DNA of 64,000 nucleotides from Thermosphaera aggregans (GCF_014962245.1 NZ_CP063144.1:610582-674581); one strand, 5' to 3'. Positions 26,600 to 35,781 are shown, numbered from the stretch's first letter. Program-made: numbers and translations. Notes: a model not told the origin generated them from the letters alone.

Positions 26600-27577
26600 G
26601 TGAAAACCAATACTTTCTTTCCCGAAGAATTGGTAAGTGATGCTTTAGAAGTCCTTCACAATCCTTCCTTCAAGCATGCGACCAAGCAGCTCAACGGGAG
26701 GACTAAAGTAGCTCTAGCAGTCTATGTCGCGCTCAGAAGCAGAAACATATGTATAAGCCCTAGATGCCTCGAAGCATGGGTTACAGGCGGTAGAAACCTT
26801 TTCACTTATGTTCTTAAAGCGTTAGGACTACCAGGTTGCGAACCTTTAGATTACGTTATCTATGCTTCGAAGAAGCTGAGGCTGGATCCATCCGTTGCCG
26901 GCAATGCCGTGTGGATTGTTTTGAGGCTTCTCGACCGCTTTTCCTCAACCAGGTTGAAGGTTGACCATCCTGTGAGGGCTCTAAGCAGGTCAGCTCTCGC
27001 CGCAGGAGCTCTCTACGAGTCAGGGCTCGTTACAGGGAAGAAGGTTTTCGAGAAGGATTTAGCAACAGTCTTTTGCATTTCCGAGGTGTCGGTCAGGAAC
27101 GCTGTCAAATATGTAAGGGAGTGTCTAAAGGATGAGGTTAGAACGTGGGTTGAGAAGGCTGGTCGGGAAGAGACTGAAAGGATTACCGCGGAAGCCTCCG
27201 AAGGAGCATTGTTTTTCAAACTTGCAGCACAGGGTGAATCCTGTGCGGTAATTGTCTTCAGAGAACCCTCGGGGGATGAGTGGGAGAGGCTTGCAAGAGC
27301 TGTAGGTTTACCTGTCAAAGGATCTATTCAACTACTCGACATTGTTAACACAGGCTCTGTGGACTATAAGGACCTGGCATTGGAGAAATCCCTAGCGTAT
27401 CTAGCCGCGGTTAAGGGTCTTGGACTCGGGGATTACGGGTTTGTTTGGTGTGAGAATCAGGCTTTGACAAGAATTCTTGTAAACAAAGGCTTCAGGGTTG
27501 CCGGATTAGACCCCTGGGGGAAGAAGCCTGTACTAGTTATGGATTTAAACCTCCTGTGCAGTACTCCTTTTGCCTAA
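26600..27577 (+). CDS. Divergent TFB/TFIIB-like cyclin-fold protein without zinc ribbon
   Basis: The segment ALSRSALAAGALYESG, then DLATVFCISEVSVRNAVKYV, is the second cyclin repeat of archaeal TFB, including the DNA-reading helix-turn-helix. HATKQLNGRTKVALAVYVALRSR fits the first repeat. The N-terminal zinc ribbon and B-finger that recruit RNA polymerase are missing. About 130 further residues follow the core; LEKSLAYLAAVKG to LVNKGFRVAGLDP has a faint GNAT-like look. The frame is open back to 26531, and those extra codons (EEERLNRFKNTVVEILSEV) look like the missing first cyclin helix, but no ATG/GTG/TTG lies there. It may act as a regulator or a TFB variant (inference). Confidence 0.65.
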   Translation: MKTNTFFPEELVSDALEVLHNPSFKHATKQLNGRTKVALAVYVALRSRNICISPRCLEAWVTGGRNLFTYVLKALGLPGCEPLDYVIYASKKLRLDPSVAGNAVWIVLRLLDRFSSTRLKVDHPVRALSRSALAAGALYESGLVTGKKVFEKDLATVFCISEVSVRNAVKYVRECLKDEVRTWVEKAGREETERITAEASEGALFFKLAAQGESCAVIVFREPSGDEWERLARAVGLPVKGSIQLLDIVNTGSVDYKDLALEKSLAYLAAVKGLGLGDYGFVWCENQALTRILVNKGFRVAGLDPWGKKPVLVMDLNLLCSTPFA

Positions 27578-27604
27578 CATGGTTCTTCAGGTTGATGAGT
27601 AATT

Positions 27605-28384
27605 TTAAAACCTGACCTCGCCTTCCTCGAAGTAAGGAGAAGGACTTAGCCTCCGGAGGGCATCCCCCGATATTTCGATCGGTTTTACAACAACCAAGCC
27701 TTCTCCATCCCTAACCTCTATTTCGAAAACTCTTCTATCATGGTTTGTCTGTCTCATCTTCTCGATTATGAGGAGTTTCTTGAGCACTCCTGATATGATG
27801 GCTTTCCTGAACCTTAGTATGCCGTCAGCCACGTGCTCCACTCCGAACCCGAATCCAAGGGCTGATGTAACAGCGTACTGAGCCGTAGCCACTATTGTTA
27901 AATCCCACTTCGCCAGACCTCTCTTCAACATGTAACTGTACTTTCTAGCCATCACCGGCTTATCTAGCCAGAAAGCGCTCATTGAGTCAACTACTAGCCT
28001 TGTGTGACCAGGGCCCAAGTACTTCTTGGCTTCTATCACCTTAGAGATCAACTCCTCCACATCCAGTTCCTTAATGCTCCAAACATCCCCGTACTCCCAC
28101 ATCAACGCGTCTATGATGACAAGGCTTCCTTTTCTCAAGGCGTCCTCAAAATCGAAGCCAAGCCTCGCCGCCTGGTTGATAATGCTCTCCCTCGACTCCT
28201 CCGTTGTAACGTATATGCATTTCTCACCTCTTGCTAGTCCCGTGGCTGTGAACTGTATTGAGAAAACTGTTTTGCCAGTTCCCGGTTCTCCAACAGCTAC
28301 TACCGTGAATCCCTTAGGTATTCCGCCCTCTATTAGCTCGTCAAGCCCTCTAACCCCTGTTGGAAGCCTCTCCAAAAACTCCAC
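27605..28384 (-). CDS. KaiC-like RecA-superfamily ATPase (second copy)
   Basis: A 259-residue single-domain ATPase. LPTGVRGLDELIEGGIPKGF leads into Walker A GEPGTGKT (about 32-39), with YVTTEESRESI for the catalytic Glu pair and TRLVVDSMSAFWLDKP as Walker B. VTSALGFGFGVEHVADGILRFR is the late conserved loop. It differs clearly in sequence from the copy next to reverse gyrase, so it is a separate paralogue. It is convergent with the TFB-like gene and divergent from sua5. Partner and role are unknown. Confidence 0.83.
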   Translation of the reverse strand: MEFLERLPTGVRGLDELIEGGIPKGFTVVAVGEPGTGKTVFSIQFTATGLARGEKCIYVTTEESRESIINQAARLGFDFEDALRKGSLVIIDALMWEYGDVWSIKELDVEELISKVIEAKKYLGPGHTRLVVDSMSAFWLDKPVMARKYSYMLKRGLAKWDLTIVATAQYAVTSALGFGFGVEHVADGILRFRKAIISGVLKKLLIIEKMRQTNHDRRVFEIEVRDGEGLVVVKPIEISGDALRRLSPSPYFEEGEVRF

Positions 28385-28445
28385 CGGTTAATAATTCCTT
28401 AAACACATTATTATCGTTTGACGCCCTTGGAAAGGGTGGTTAGGC

Positions 28446-29516
28446 TTGACAATTGTTTTCAGGCTGAAGGGTTTCGAGCAGGATTGTTTCGAAATACGGT
28501 ATGCCGCCGGAGTGCTCATGAGAGGCGGCTTAGTCGCGTTTCCCACAGAAACTGTTTACGGGCTTGGAGCACTGGTTTGGGATGAGGGAGCTGTCTCCAA
28601 GATTTTCCAAGTGAAGGGGAGGCCTAGCGATAATCCATTAATAGTTCACGTATCCTCTATTGAAATGGTTGAGAAGGTTGCTTCGCGGATACCTGAGGAT
28701 GCTTACAAGTTGATGGAGAAGGCTTGGCCAGGCCCTCTCACAATAGTCCTGCCTAAAAGCGAAAGGGTTCCCAGGATCGTTACAGCAGGGCTTGACACTG
28801 TTGCTGTCAGAATGCCCTCCCACCCGGTTGCTCTATCCCTTATAAGGGAGACTGGAGAGCCGGTAGCTGCTCCTAGCGCGAACCCATCAGGGAAGCCCAG
28901 TCCGACAAGCGGAACCCATGTAGTCAGGGATTTGATCGGCAGGGTTGAAGTAATCCTTGACGCTGGAGAAACCCTTTATGGGGTTGAGTCAACAGTGGTG
29001 AACATTGTCACGGAACCCCCTGTATTGTTGAGACCTGGTGCTATACCTGTTGAGGAAGTCGAGAAAATACTGGGGAGGAAGATACTTATCCCAGAGTTTG
29101 CTAAAGGCTTGGGACAGGTGGAGAAACCGCTTGCCCCAGGCATGAAGTACAGGCATTACGCTCCGGAGGCGAAGCTGGTGCTTGTCGAACCCTCTTCTTA
29201 CACTCGGGAATGCCTTAAAGCATTGGCTGAGTACATAAAGACCCAGGCCTTGGCTGGAAGCGATGGGAAACCATGCATACTGGCAACCTTGGAGACCCTT
29301 CAGCACTACTCAGGTGTTGGAGCTGAAACGTTCACGCTGGGATCTAGGGAGAACCCCTTCGAGATTGCTCGAAACCTTTTCACCATCCTGAGAAAAGTTG
29401 ATGAGGAAGAGTGCTCCATAGTGTATGCCGAGGGATTCCCTGACCAGGGGCTAGGACTAACCATTATGAACAGGCTGAGAAAAGCGGCTAGTGAAAAGCA
29501 CTTGATAAACTGTTGA
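28446..29516 (+). CDS. sua5: Threonylcarbamoyl-AMP synthase (Sua5)
   Basis: Makes threonylcarbamoyl-AMP from Thr, bicarbonate and ATP, the first step of t6A37 formation in ANN-decoding tRNAs. The 356-residue protein has the YrdC domain (about 15-210): GGLVAFPTETVYGLGA, KGRPSDNPLIVHV with the K-x-R part of the substrate site, and PVAAPSANPSGKPSPT. A linker with PGMKYRHYAP leads to the C-terminal Sua5 domain. The start is TTG (frame MTIVFRLKG). It is divergent from the KaiC-like gene. Confidence 0.94.
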   Translation: MTIVFRLKGFEQDCFEIRYAAGVLMRGGLVAFPTETVYGLGALVWDEGAVSKIFQVKGRPSDNPLIVHVSSIEMVEKVASRIPEDAYKLMEKAWPGPLTIVLPKSERVPRIVTAGLDTVAVRMPSHPVALSLIRETGEPVAAPSANPSGKPSPTSGTHVVRDLIGRVEVILDAGETLYGVESTVVNIVTEPPVLLRPGAIPVEEVEKILGRKILIPEFAKGLGQVEKPLAPGMKYRHYAPEAKLVLVEPSSYTRECLKALAEYIKTQALAGSDGKPCILATLETLQHYSGVGAETFTLGSRENPFEIARNLFTILRKVDEEECSIVYAEGFPDQGLGLTIMNRLRKAASEKHLINC

Positions 29517-29648
29517 CCACGCCCTCGCACTAGCAAGGGATTTCTCCAACAGTGTTAACATTTTCGGCAGGCTTGTCCTAACTAAGTGAACACTAATGTT
29601 TTTCTCTTTAAAACATCTATTTAATTGTGAAGGGCAAAGTGGAGAGCA

Positions 29649-29789
29649 GTGAACTTAATTGATTTCAGTAATGGTAAATCCAGCATATTGAAAGAGATGT
29701 TACTTCTGGGAGTGAGAACACCGGGGGAATATTCGGGATGCCTCGAGAGATTTCAACCTGCAGGGTGTTTGAGGTGGCACGTTAGTTGA
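29649..29789 (+). CDS. Possible 46-residue small protein coupled to the phosphoesterase gene
   Basis: A short open frame begins with GTG 29649 and encodes a protein starting MNLIDFSNGKSSILKEMLL and ending CLRWHVS. Two points support it. A TATA-like ctatttaatt (29618-29627) lies about 26 bp before the GTG, so the message could be leaderless. Its stop overlaps the TTG start of the next gene in the four-base arrangement TTGA, typical of translational coupling. It has two Cys and no recognisable domain. It may equally be a non-coding leader. Confidence 0.35.
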   Translation: MNLIDFSNGKSSILKEMLLLGVRTPGEYSGCLERFQPAGCLRWHVS

Positions 29790-30583
29790 GGGTTCTAGCC
29801 TTTAGCGATCTCCACGGCAATGTTGATGTTTTGAAAATGCTTGCGAAAAGGCTGGAAGGAGAGAATTTTGACTACATGTTGATCGCGGGTGATTTAACCA
29901 ATGCAGATTTAATCAGTGATCCAGAGAGTGTTTTGAAACAGGTGTATGAGGTTTTCCACTTAATTGAGAGTTTAGAGATCCCTTACTATTTCGTATGGGG
30001 GATTCCATTCAGGGAATTAACAATAGTGCTTTCGTTAGCTCTGAGAAAGGCTTCCAAGGATCACCCCCGTATGAAAGCGTATTCAAGAAAGGAGTACCAG
30101 GATTTGTTAAGGATAGGTAAGGAGACGGAATCACTGATTTCCTCCCTCAAGCACGGCAAGTGCTTGGAGCACGGCAGGGTTGAAAGCCTCGGCAAGTATA
30201 AGATAACATCGACGCCTCAACTGGTCGATGGTAAAACAGTGTTCCTCGTACACCATTTCAAGAAGCTTACAAACGCGTTGATCCAAATAGAAGGGCATGT
30301 CCACTATGGTCAAAAACTCAACAACTACCTGAACCTGGGCTTCCTATACAGGGATGACTCCCATGGGGCTAAGCCAATGATTGGTTGCTACTGGGTTTTA
30401 AAGTTTGATAAGACAGGCGTCAATGCTGAATGGGTTAACATGGGCGAGAATTTGAAAGAATATAAGTGCCCCCGTCATCCGGAACAAGGGGTCTTCTACA
30501 TACCTGTTAACTGGAAAAAATGCCCAGTATGCTACGACCCGAGGAAGAACAAGGAGCTGTTGCGGAGTAAGGGCTTGCATTGA
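29786..30583 (+). CDS. Metallophosphoesterase-fold protein with C-terminal zinc ribbon
   Basis: A 265-residue calcineurin-like phosphoesterase. The D-x-H motif (FSDLHGN) and G-D motif (IAGDLTN) are intact, as is the last G-H-x-H motif (EGHVHYG). The central G-N-H-(E/D) motif is degenerate: the matching place reads VWGIPFRE, so the Asn metal ligand and the catalytic His are gone, which puts activity in doubt. The last 45 residues add a probable zinc ribbon (CPRHPE and CPVCYDPR). The start is TTG with gaggtgg at 29771-29777. It overlaps a possible short ORF by four bases. Confidence 0.75.
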   Translation: MRVLAFSDLHGNVDVLKMLAKRLEGENFDYMLIAGDLTNADLISDPESVLKQVYEVFHLIESLEIPYYFVWGIPFRELTIVLSLALRKASKDHPRMKAYSRKEYQDLLRIGKETESLISSLKHGKCLEHGRVESLGKYKITSTPQLVDGKTVFLVHHFKKLTNALIQIEGHVHYGQKLNNYLNLGFLYRDDSHGAKPMIGCYWVLKFDKTGVNAEWVNMGENLKEYKCPRHPEQGVFYIPVNWKKCPVCYDPRKNKELLRSKGLH

Positions 30584-30627
30584 AGCGCTGTAACCCATTG
30601 AGCACGTGTTGAACTATATGGTTTTAA

Positions 30628-30702
30628 TGGGCCCGCGGGGATTTGAACCCCGGTCCTCCGCCGTGTGAGGGCGGCGTCCATACCAGGCTAGACGACGGGC
30701 CC
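30628..30702 (-). tRNA. tRNA-Val (anticodon CAC)
   Basis: On the minus strand a 75-nt cloverleaf folds: acceptor stem gggcccg/cgggccc with discriminator A, D arm with agcctggta, anticodon stem ccgcc/ggcgg around loop ctcacac, and T arm ccggggttcaaatcccc. The anticodon CAC reads the Val codon GUG. There is no intron, and CCA is not encoded. A TATA box (30731-30740) lies about 30 bp upstream of the 5' end. Confidence 0.96.
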
Positions 30703-30730
30703 TCTAATAGTTTAAAGAGAGTGTTGTGTT

Positions 30731-30740
30731 GTTTATAAGT
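30731..30740 (-). promoter_or_regulatory. TATA box of tRNA-Val
   Basis: On the minus strand this reads acttataaac, centred about 33 bp before the mature 5' end of the tRNA. The transcript would start near 30709 with a leader of a few bases, trimmed by RNase P. Confidence 0.5.
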
Positions 30741-30785
30741 TTTTCACCGAGGTTGAGGAAGGATTGGGTTGAAAAAAGCTTGGGT

Positions 30786-33700
30786 TTAGATGTCGAACTT
30801 CAAGTAGACAGGTATCTCGTCCCAGTAGAAGTAGACTGTTGCGTTGACGTTTAGCCAACCTGAAGTCGTAACAGGGTATTTCATCACTGCTGAGAGAGGT
30901 AGTATGTAGGATGCCTGCGGGGTCTCGCCCGTGTATGTTATTGTTGCCGTAAACCTGTACCTGCCCGAGCTGGTCAATGGGGTTCCAAGGCTCACTGATA
31001 GTCCAAGCTCGGAAACATCTTCAACATAATATGTTTCACCGGTTAATGGTGACGTGTAGACTCCTTCCCCAGTGTAGTACACCACGTCAGGCTGGAACTG
31101 GCTTGGAGCGTTGATGATGACCGTGTAGTGTATCTTGCCGGCCGCGGGGTTGTGGATCTTCACCGATGACATTGTAAGCGGGGTCAGGGTCACAGTGAAG
31201 GGCTCAACGTATTCTGCTCCCCTGAACTGTATGTTCCTCACAACAAGCCTGTATATTCCAGGACCGGACATCGGGCTAACAATAACTGACAACCCTGGGG
31301 CCACGCTATCCCAGAATCTTGTCGGGTTGTAGCTGCTTCCACCGGCTGGGTCCCTTGTCAGCTCAGCAGCCAGCTGTAGACCAGGCGCCTTGAACTCATA
31401 TACTAGCGAGGTTTCATCGTCAACCATGTAGTACGTGTAAGGCCCGTAGAAGTGTACGTCCAGGTTGCTGGCATAGTTTTCATTGTTAAAGGTTGGCCAA
31501 GTCACCTGTATGCCGAGCCCCCATATGTTCTTAAAGGTTGGAGGCACGACAACCTTGAACACTCTCCAATCTCCTGACTCATACCTCCACGTGTAGTCGA
31601 ATGCTCCTCTCAGATACGTGTTCTTCCTCGGGGTTAGCTCCTCGACAGGGTTTAACACGATCGGCCTGGTCCCTCTCAGCTCTATTGGCACGAAGAATGA
31701 GATCGGTACAAGGTATCTCAGACTCTTTGTCTTCTCAACAACCACGATGTAGCCGCTGTAGAAGCCAGGGGTTGACGGGCCCTTAACGGTAACCGTGACC
31801 GTTCTCTCGCCACCGGATAGTATGAACCTTGAGGGGCTAACAGTCACGGCATCCCAGCTCTGATACTTGTACCCTACAACCCTCACCTTCACGGGGAGGG
31901 TGCCCCTGTAGGTTGCGCCTGATACTCCAAGCCTCATAACCAGATACCTTGGATACTGTGTAGGGTCGACCCCCATCAGCTCCCTTGCAAGGTTTTCAAT
32001 CTCGGCAATGCTTCCCTCTAGGTCTCCATACTGAATCCTGAGCGCGTTGGCCCTCCTAATATCGTACATCATTCTAGCGGTTTCACTCCAGGAGAATACG
32101 CCGTCCGCGTTCCCATCTATCCAGTAGGCGAGCTCAGCTATCGATGTCCCAATCCGCAGGCTGTAAGCTCCTGCCCTGCCACCGGCTTCAAAGTACTCGT
32201 ACGGGTATATGACCTCGATCTCAAAGTAGTCGTAGGTTTTTAAAGCCTCTATGTCAAGCACTAAGTGTCCATACCTTGTAGCTGCTGTTACGCTGAAGTT
32301 TAGCTGATCACCGTTGCACGCGGTGATTACGGTTGGATCGAGCACACCGAGCGTTATATCACAAATCCCTGTAGTGTTAACCTGTTTCAAAACCATGGGA
32401 TAGATCTCGTAGCTTCCAGCACCCTTCACTGTTAACGGCCTGGTGGCTCTTGCCCCGGCCCTGACTGATGGGATGAATATTTTCGGTTCAAACCAGCTCC
32501 CTGTTAATACATCGCCATAGGTCATTAACTCATATGACAGAGCTGTCTCGCTCAACAGGTCGTTGAGAATGCTTGTTGAATAGACCAGTGGAATATTGCC
32601 ATCCAGCACTGCCTTGACGGCCTTGTAAGCGTTGACGAAGCCGGCTCCCTGGGAAAGCTCGTCGAAGCCCATGTCCTGCGCGGTATTCATTAAAATGGTC
32701 TTCAACAAGTGCGGCGGCATCCTCTCACCATACTTAGCCTTGTACGCTGAAACCACTAGTGCTCCAACACCAGCGGACATCGGGGTTGCCTGGCTGGTTC
32801 CGCTGAACAGGTTGTATGCCAGCCATCCCGTGAGGTTTCTTATGCCGTAAACATTGCCTAGGGCATCCCATGTCCTGCCGACAGCCCACGCGAAAGCTCC
32901 CACAGCTACGACGTCAGGCTTCACAACACCCAGCTCGCTTGGACCCCTGTTGCTCCACGTGATAACCTGCCTGCTCGAGCCCGGCCAGAGGTAGCCGTAG
33001 AGCGGTCTGTAGGTGAACTCCGTGGCGGCTCCAACACTTATCGCGAGGGTTGAGGCAGCGGGCGATGAAACCGTGCCGTATCCTGGACCACCATTACCGG
33101 CTGCGACGAAGTGAATTGTTCCAGACGTGATTATGGTGTAGTCGAATATCACGCTAGTGGGGTCGAAGCCTGTGTTCCAGCCCCATAGGGCCCAGCCGCT
33201 CGCGCCCCAGGAATTGCTAGTGATGTCGACCTGGTGCTCCCCGATGTATGCCCAGCTCCACGTGTAGCCTTCGAAAGCTATCCACGGGTTCGCGAGCAGG
33301 TTGGGCCAGAGATATATTGATCCCTCCCCGTACGGAGTTACTATGTCGAAACCGCTGAAGAAGTATATCGCTGTTGCCACGGTCCCGTAGTAGAGGCCTG
33401 GGGCGGCTCCAAGCTTTACTGCTGGAGCCTGGCCCGCAATGCTTCTAACCCCGTAGCCTGTTTGCGCGTAGATGCCCCTGCCTGCAGCAGTGTTCGCGCA
33501 GTATGTTCCATGGCTGTTGTAATCGTATTCTAAAACCACGTAGTCTCCTTCAGGGTCCAGACCTGGCCATATAAAGGCTACCGGCTCGCCCCTCCATATC
33601 TCAGGTATTGATAAAATCTCGGTGGTTTGGTAACCATTGAGCGGTGGGAGCGGGAGGACATAATTCCTCCAGATGCCAATCTTGTCTAAGAGTATAGCGA

Positions 33701-34970
33701 AGGCTGCATCGTAAACGCCTCCTGCAAGCGTTCCAATAGAGTAGTCTGTTAAGCCATCACCATCGAGATCTCTTGCTATCACCTCGTTCCCGTATCTAAT
33801 TGGTTCCTCGTCGGCGAAGGAGAAGTCGGGGGTTAAGCCTAGGGTTCCCGGTATGTTCACGCTACAGGGGCTTGGAGCCAGGGCCTGCCTTAACAGGTAG
33901 AGAGCGGTGGTAGTGTCAGCGTATAAGGTGTCATAGGATCCGTCGCCATCACTGTCTACCACTATAATCGGCACTGTGTAGTAAATGGTTGTTGAAGTGC
34001 CTGCGACCGAGGTTGTCATGTACTGGAGCATTAATCCAAACTTCACAGGCCCATAACGGGTTATGTTACCAATATACCATGTTGAGTTAGCGAGCCATGG
34101 AACCCATATGTTCGCGGATCTACACCCCGACACCCTGACCCACAGCTGGTTGGTCCACTTCCAAACATAGTATGGAGGCTGGAACACGTATAGCTCTGAA
34201 GCGTTTACGTAAATGTATCCTTCTCCCACATCCTGGCCTGCAACCGGTGTTAAGACTAGTCCGAGACTGCTCACGTCCAGGATTAACGGGAGACCAGTCT
34301 TTTTGTCCCTGGCTATTGAGTCTAAGCCAAGCCCGGGTGATCCGAAGTCGACACCCGTGTCTATGATTGCGAGCGTAACCTCTTCTCCAGTGATGCCGTA
34401 GGTTGCCCATGTATCCAGCGCGCCCGTTATGTTCAAGGTGTAGTGATAGCTGCTGTAGTCAAAGGCTTCTAAACCCCCGGTTTGAGCCGGCTCCTCTGCC
34501 AAGAGCTCCTGAATCGCCCTTGCCTCCTTATTTATCAAAGCATCAATCCTGACATCGGGTAGGATAGCTAGCACTCCAGGCGTCCTGGATAAGGGCTCAA
34601 CCTGATCCCTGGTAACAATCGCGAAGATCACGTTGTACAGGTGTGTGGGGAATGCTCCTAGTAACCCTGCTGTTTTTCCTTTTAAAACGCTGATAGGTGT
34701 TGCTTTATCCAACACTATTATGACTCTGCCTGTCTCCCTACCCTCGTTCACAAGCGTGAAAGGCTCTTCGGGAGCGTCAAAGGATAACAGGCTTGGATCC
34801 TCAGCATATGCTCCAATACTCCAGAATGAGTCATCGTTGAGGAACGGGCTTACGAATGCTTTACCGAAGCCAGACCTAGCTGCTACCGACTCAGATGTCA
34901 CAGGAGTAGCTACAGGGATGATTAACCCGGTTAAGAGTAGGATAGATATTAGTACAAGTATTTTCTTCAT
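30786..34970 (-). CDS. Large secreted subtilisin-family serine protease (S8)
   Basis: A 1394-residue extracellular protease, probably an S-layer or surface enzyme. A Sec signal peptide (KKILVLISILLLTGLIIPV) is followed by a propeptide-like region. The triad is D204 (AIIDTGVDFG), H487 (YNSHGTYCANTAAGRG) and S726 (FSGTSQATPMSAG), with the oxyanion Asn N626 in HFVAAGNGG. The 280-residue insert between Asp and His carries two Asp-rich calcium-type loops (DSDGDGSYDT at 339, DLDGDGLTDY at 401). About 660 residues of beta-rich C-terminal domains follow. The long Asp-His insert recalls pyrolysin and the STABLE protease of Staphylothermus. A TATA-like ctatatact and an agaggga ribosome site precede the ATG. 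Confidence 0.92.
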   Translation of the reverse strand: MKKILVLISILLLTGLIIPVATPVTSESVAARSGFGKAFVSPFLNDDSFWSIGAYAEDPSLLSFDAPEEPFTLVNEGRETGRVIIVLDKATPISVLKGKTAGLLGAFPTHLYNVIFAIVTRDQVEPLSRTPGVLAILPDVRIDALINKEARAIQELLAEEPAQTGGLEAFDYSSYHYTLNITGALDTWATYGITGEEVTLAIIDTGVDFGSPGLGLDSIARDKKTGLPLILDVSSLGLVLTPVAGQDVGEGYIYVNASELYVFQPPYYVWKWTNQLWVRVSGCRSANIWVPWLANSTWYIGNITRYGPVKFGLMLQYMTTSVAGTSTTIYYTVPIIVVDSDGDGSYDTLYADTTTALYLLRQALAPSPCSVNIPGTLGLTPDFSFADEEPIRYGNEVIARDLDGDGLTDYSIGTLAGGVYDAAFAILLDKIGIWRNYVLPLPPLNGYQTTEILSIPEIWRGEPVAFIWPGLDPEGDYVVLEYDYNSHGTYCANTAAGRGIYAQTGYGVRSIAGQAPAVKLGAAPGLYYGTVATAIYFFSGFDIVTPYGEGSIYLWPNLLANPWIAFEGYTWSWAYIGEHQVDITSNSWGASGWALWGWNTGFDPTSVIFDYTIITSGTIHFVAAGNGGPGYGTVSSPAASTLAISVGAATEFTYRPLYGYLWPGSSRQVITWSNRGPSELGVVKPDVVAVGAFAWAVGRTWDALGNVYGIRNLTGWLAYNLFSGTSQATPMSAGVGALVVSAYKAKYGERMPPHLLKTILMNTAQDMGFDELSQGAGFVNAYKAVKAVLDGNIPLVYSTSILNDLLSETALSYELMTYGDVLTGSWFEPKIFIPSVRAGARATRPLTVKGAGSYEIYPMVLKQVNTTGICDITLGVLDPTVITACNGDQLNFSVTAATRYGHLVLDIEALKTYDYFEIEVIYPYEYFEAGGRAGAYSLRIGTSIAELAYWIDGNADGVFSWSETARMMYDIRRANALRIQYGDLEGSIAEIENLARELMGVDPTQYPRYLVMRLGVSGATYRGTLPVKVRVVGYKYQSWDAVTVSPSRFILSGGERTVTVTVKGPSTPGFYSGYIVVVEKTKSLRYLVPISFFVPIELRGTRPIVLNPVEELTPRKNTYLRGAFDYTWRYESGDWRVFKVVVPPTFKNIWGLGIQVTWPTFNNENYASNLDVHFYGPYTYYMVDDETSLVYEFKAPGLQLAAELTRDPAGGSSYNPTRFWDSVAPGLSVIVSPMSGPGIYRLVVRNIQFRGAEYVEPFTVTLTPLTMSSVKIHNPAAGKIHYTVIINAPSQFQPDVVYYTGEGVYTSPLTGETYYVEDVSELGLSVSLGTPLTSSGRYRFTATITYTGETPQASYILPLSAVMKYPVTTSGWLNVNATVYFYWDEIPVYLKFDI

Positions 34971-35114
34971 ACATATCCCTCTGAATACCCACCAAGTATA
35001 TAGTTAGTGGGTTCTGCAATATTTAAGTCTTCCTAGGAACGCTGGGATTTGCTTTACATTCTCCCTTGCTGAAAAGCTTTTTAAATCCAATTGTGAATAG
35101 TTGGGCGTGGGTTC

Positions 35115-35780
35115 GTGTTCGAGGTTCAGGTTGTAAACAGGAAGTATGCTCATCACATCCTAACTCTTTTAAGGAATAAGGATTCCTCGCAGATAGAGTT
35201 CAGGAAAGGCCTCGTCAAGCTAGGCAGGATCCTTGGAATGGAGATAGCCGAGGACATGGAGACTGAGGAAGCGGTTGTTGAGACACCGCTTGGCGTTAAG
35301 GTTAAAGGGATCAGGATTAAGGACATGGATAACACGATAATCGTCACTGTCTTAAGGGCTGCATGGCCTTTGACGGAGGGACTTATAAAAGTCTTCTACA
35401 ATGCTAGGCAGGGCGTTATCGCTGCGAAAAGAGTTGAGGAGAAGGGAATGCAGAACTATGAGTTCGAAATAGATGTTTCATATGTTAAAATGCCCTCTGT
35501 AACCTCTAACGATGTAGTGATTATAAGTGACGTCATGGTTGCAACAGGCTCCACGCTTGCAAGAATTCTTGAGGAGGTTGTGAAGAAGGGGAGGGCTAAG
35601 AAGTATTATATTGCATCAGTTCTCTCAACACCTGTAGCGGTGGCAAAGCTCAGGGATAAGGCGGACGAGCTCGGCGTGGATTTGAAAATGTACGCTATAT
35701 GGATAGATCCCGAGGTGAATCAGAAAGGTTACATAGTGCCAGGGCTCGGGGACGCTGGCGACAGGGCTTTCGGATCCTAG
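35115..35780 (+). CDS. upp: Uracil phosphoribosyltransferase
   Basis: Salvages uracil to UMP with PRPP. The 221-residue protein contains VTVLRAAWPLTEG in the N-terminal half, the PRPP loop DVMVATGSTLARIL, and the uracil-binding end IVPGLGDAGDRAFG. Start is GTG 35115; a TATA-like ctttttaaa near 35077-35085 gives a transcript start about ten bases before it. It diverges from the protease gene and ends one base before the convergent nucleotidyltransferase. Confidence 0.95.
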   Translation: MFEVQVVNRKYAHHILTLLRNKDSSQIEFRKGLVKLGRILGMEIAEDMETEEAVVETPLGVKVKGIRIKDMDNTIIVTVLRAAWPLTEGLIKVFYNARQGVIAAKRVEEKGMQNYEFEIDVSYVKMPSVTSNDVVIISDVMVATGSTLARILEEVVKKGRAKKYYIASVLSTPVAVAKLRDKADELGVDLKMYAIWIDPEVNQKGYIVPGLGDAGDRAFGS

Positions 35781-35781
35781 G

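Noticed and set aside
27013-27318. Minus-strand frame of about 100 codons within the TFB-like gene, and many similar frames opposite or inside long genes.
   Set aside because: They are reading-frame shadows of well-supported genes, with no ribosome sites or domains of their own.
14878-28384. Two KaiC-like genes as parts of a circadian clock.
   Set aside because: Both have a single ATPase domain, no KaiA or KaiB partner is visible, and single-domain relatives are common in archaea without clocks.
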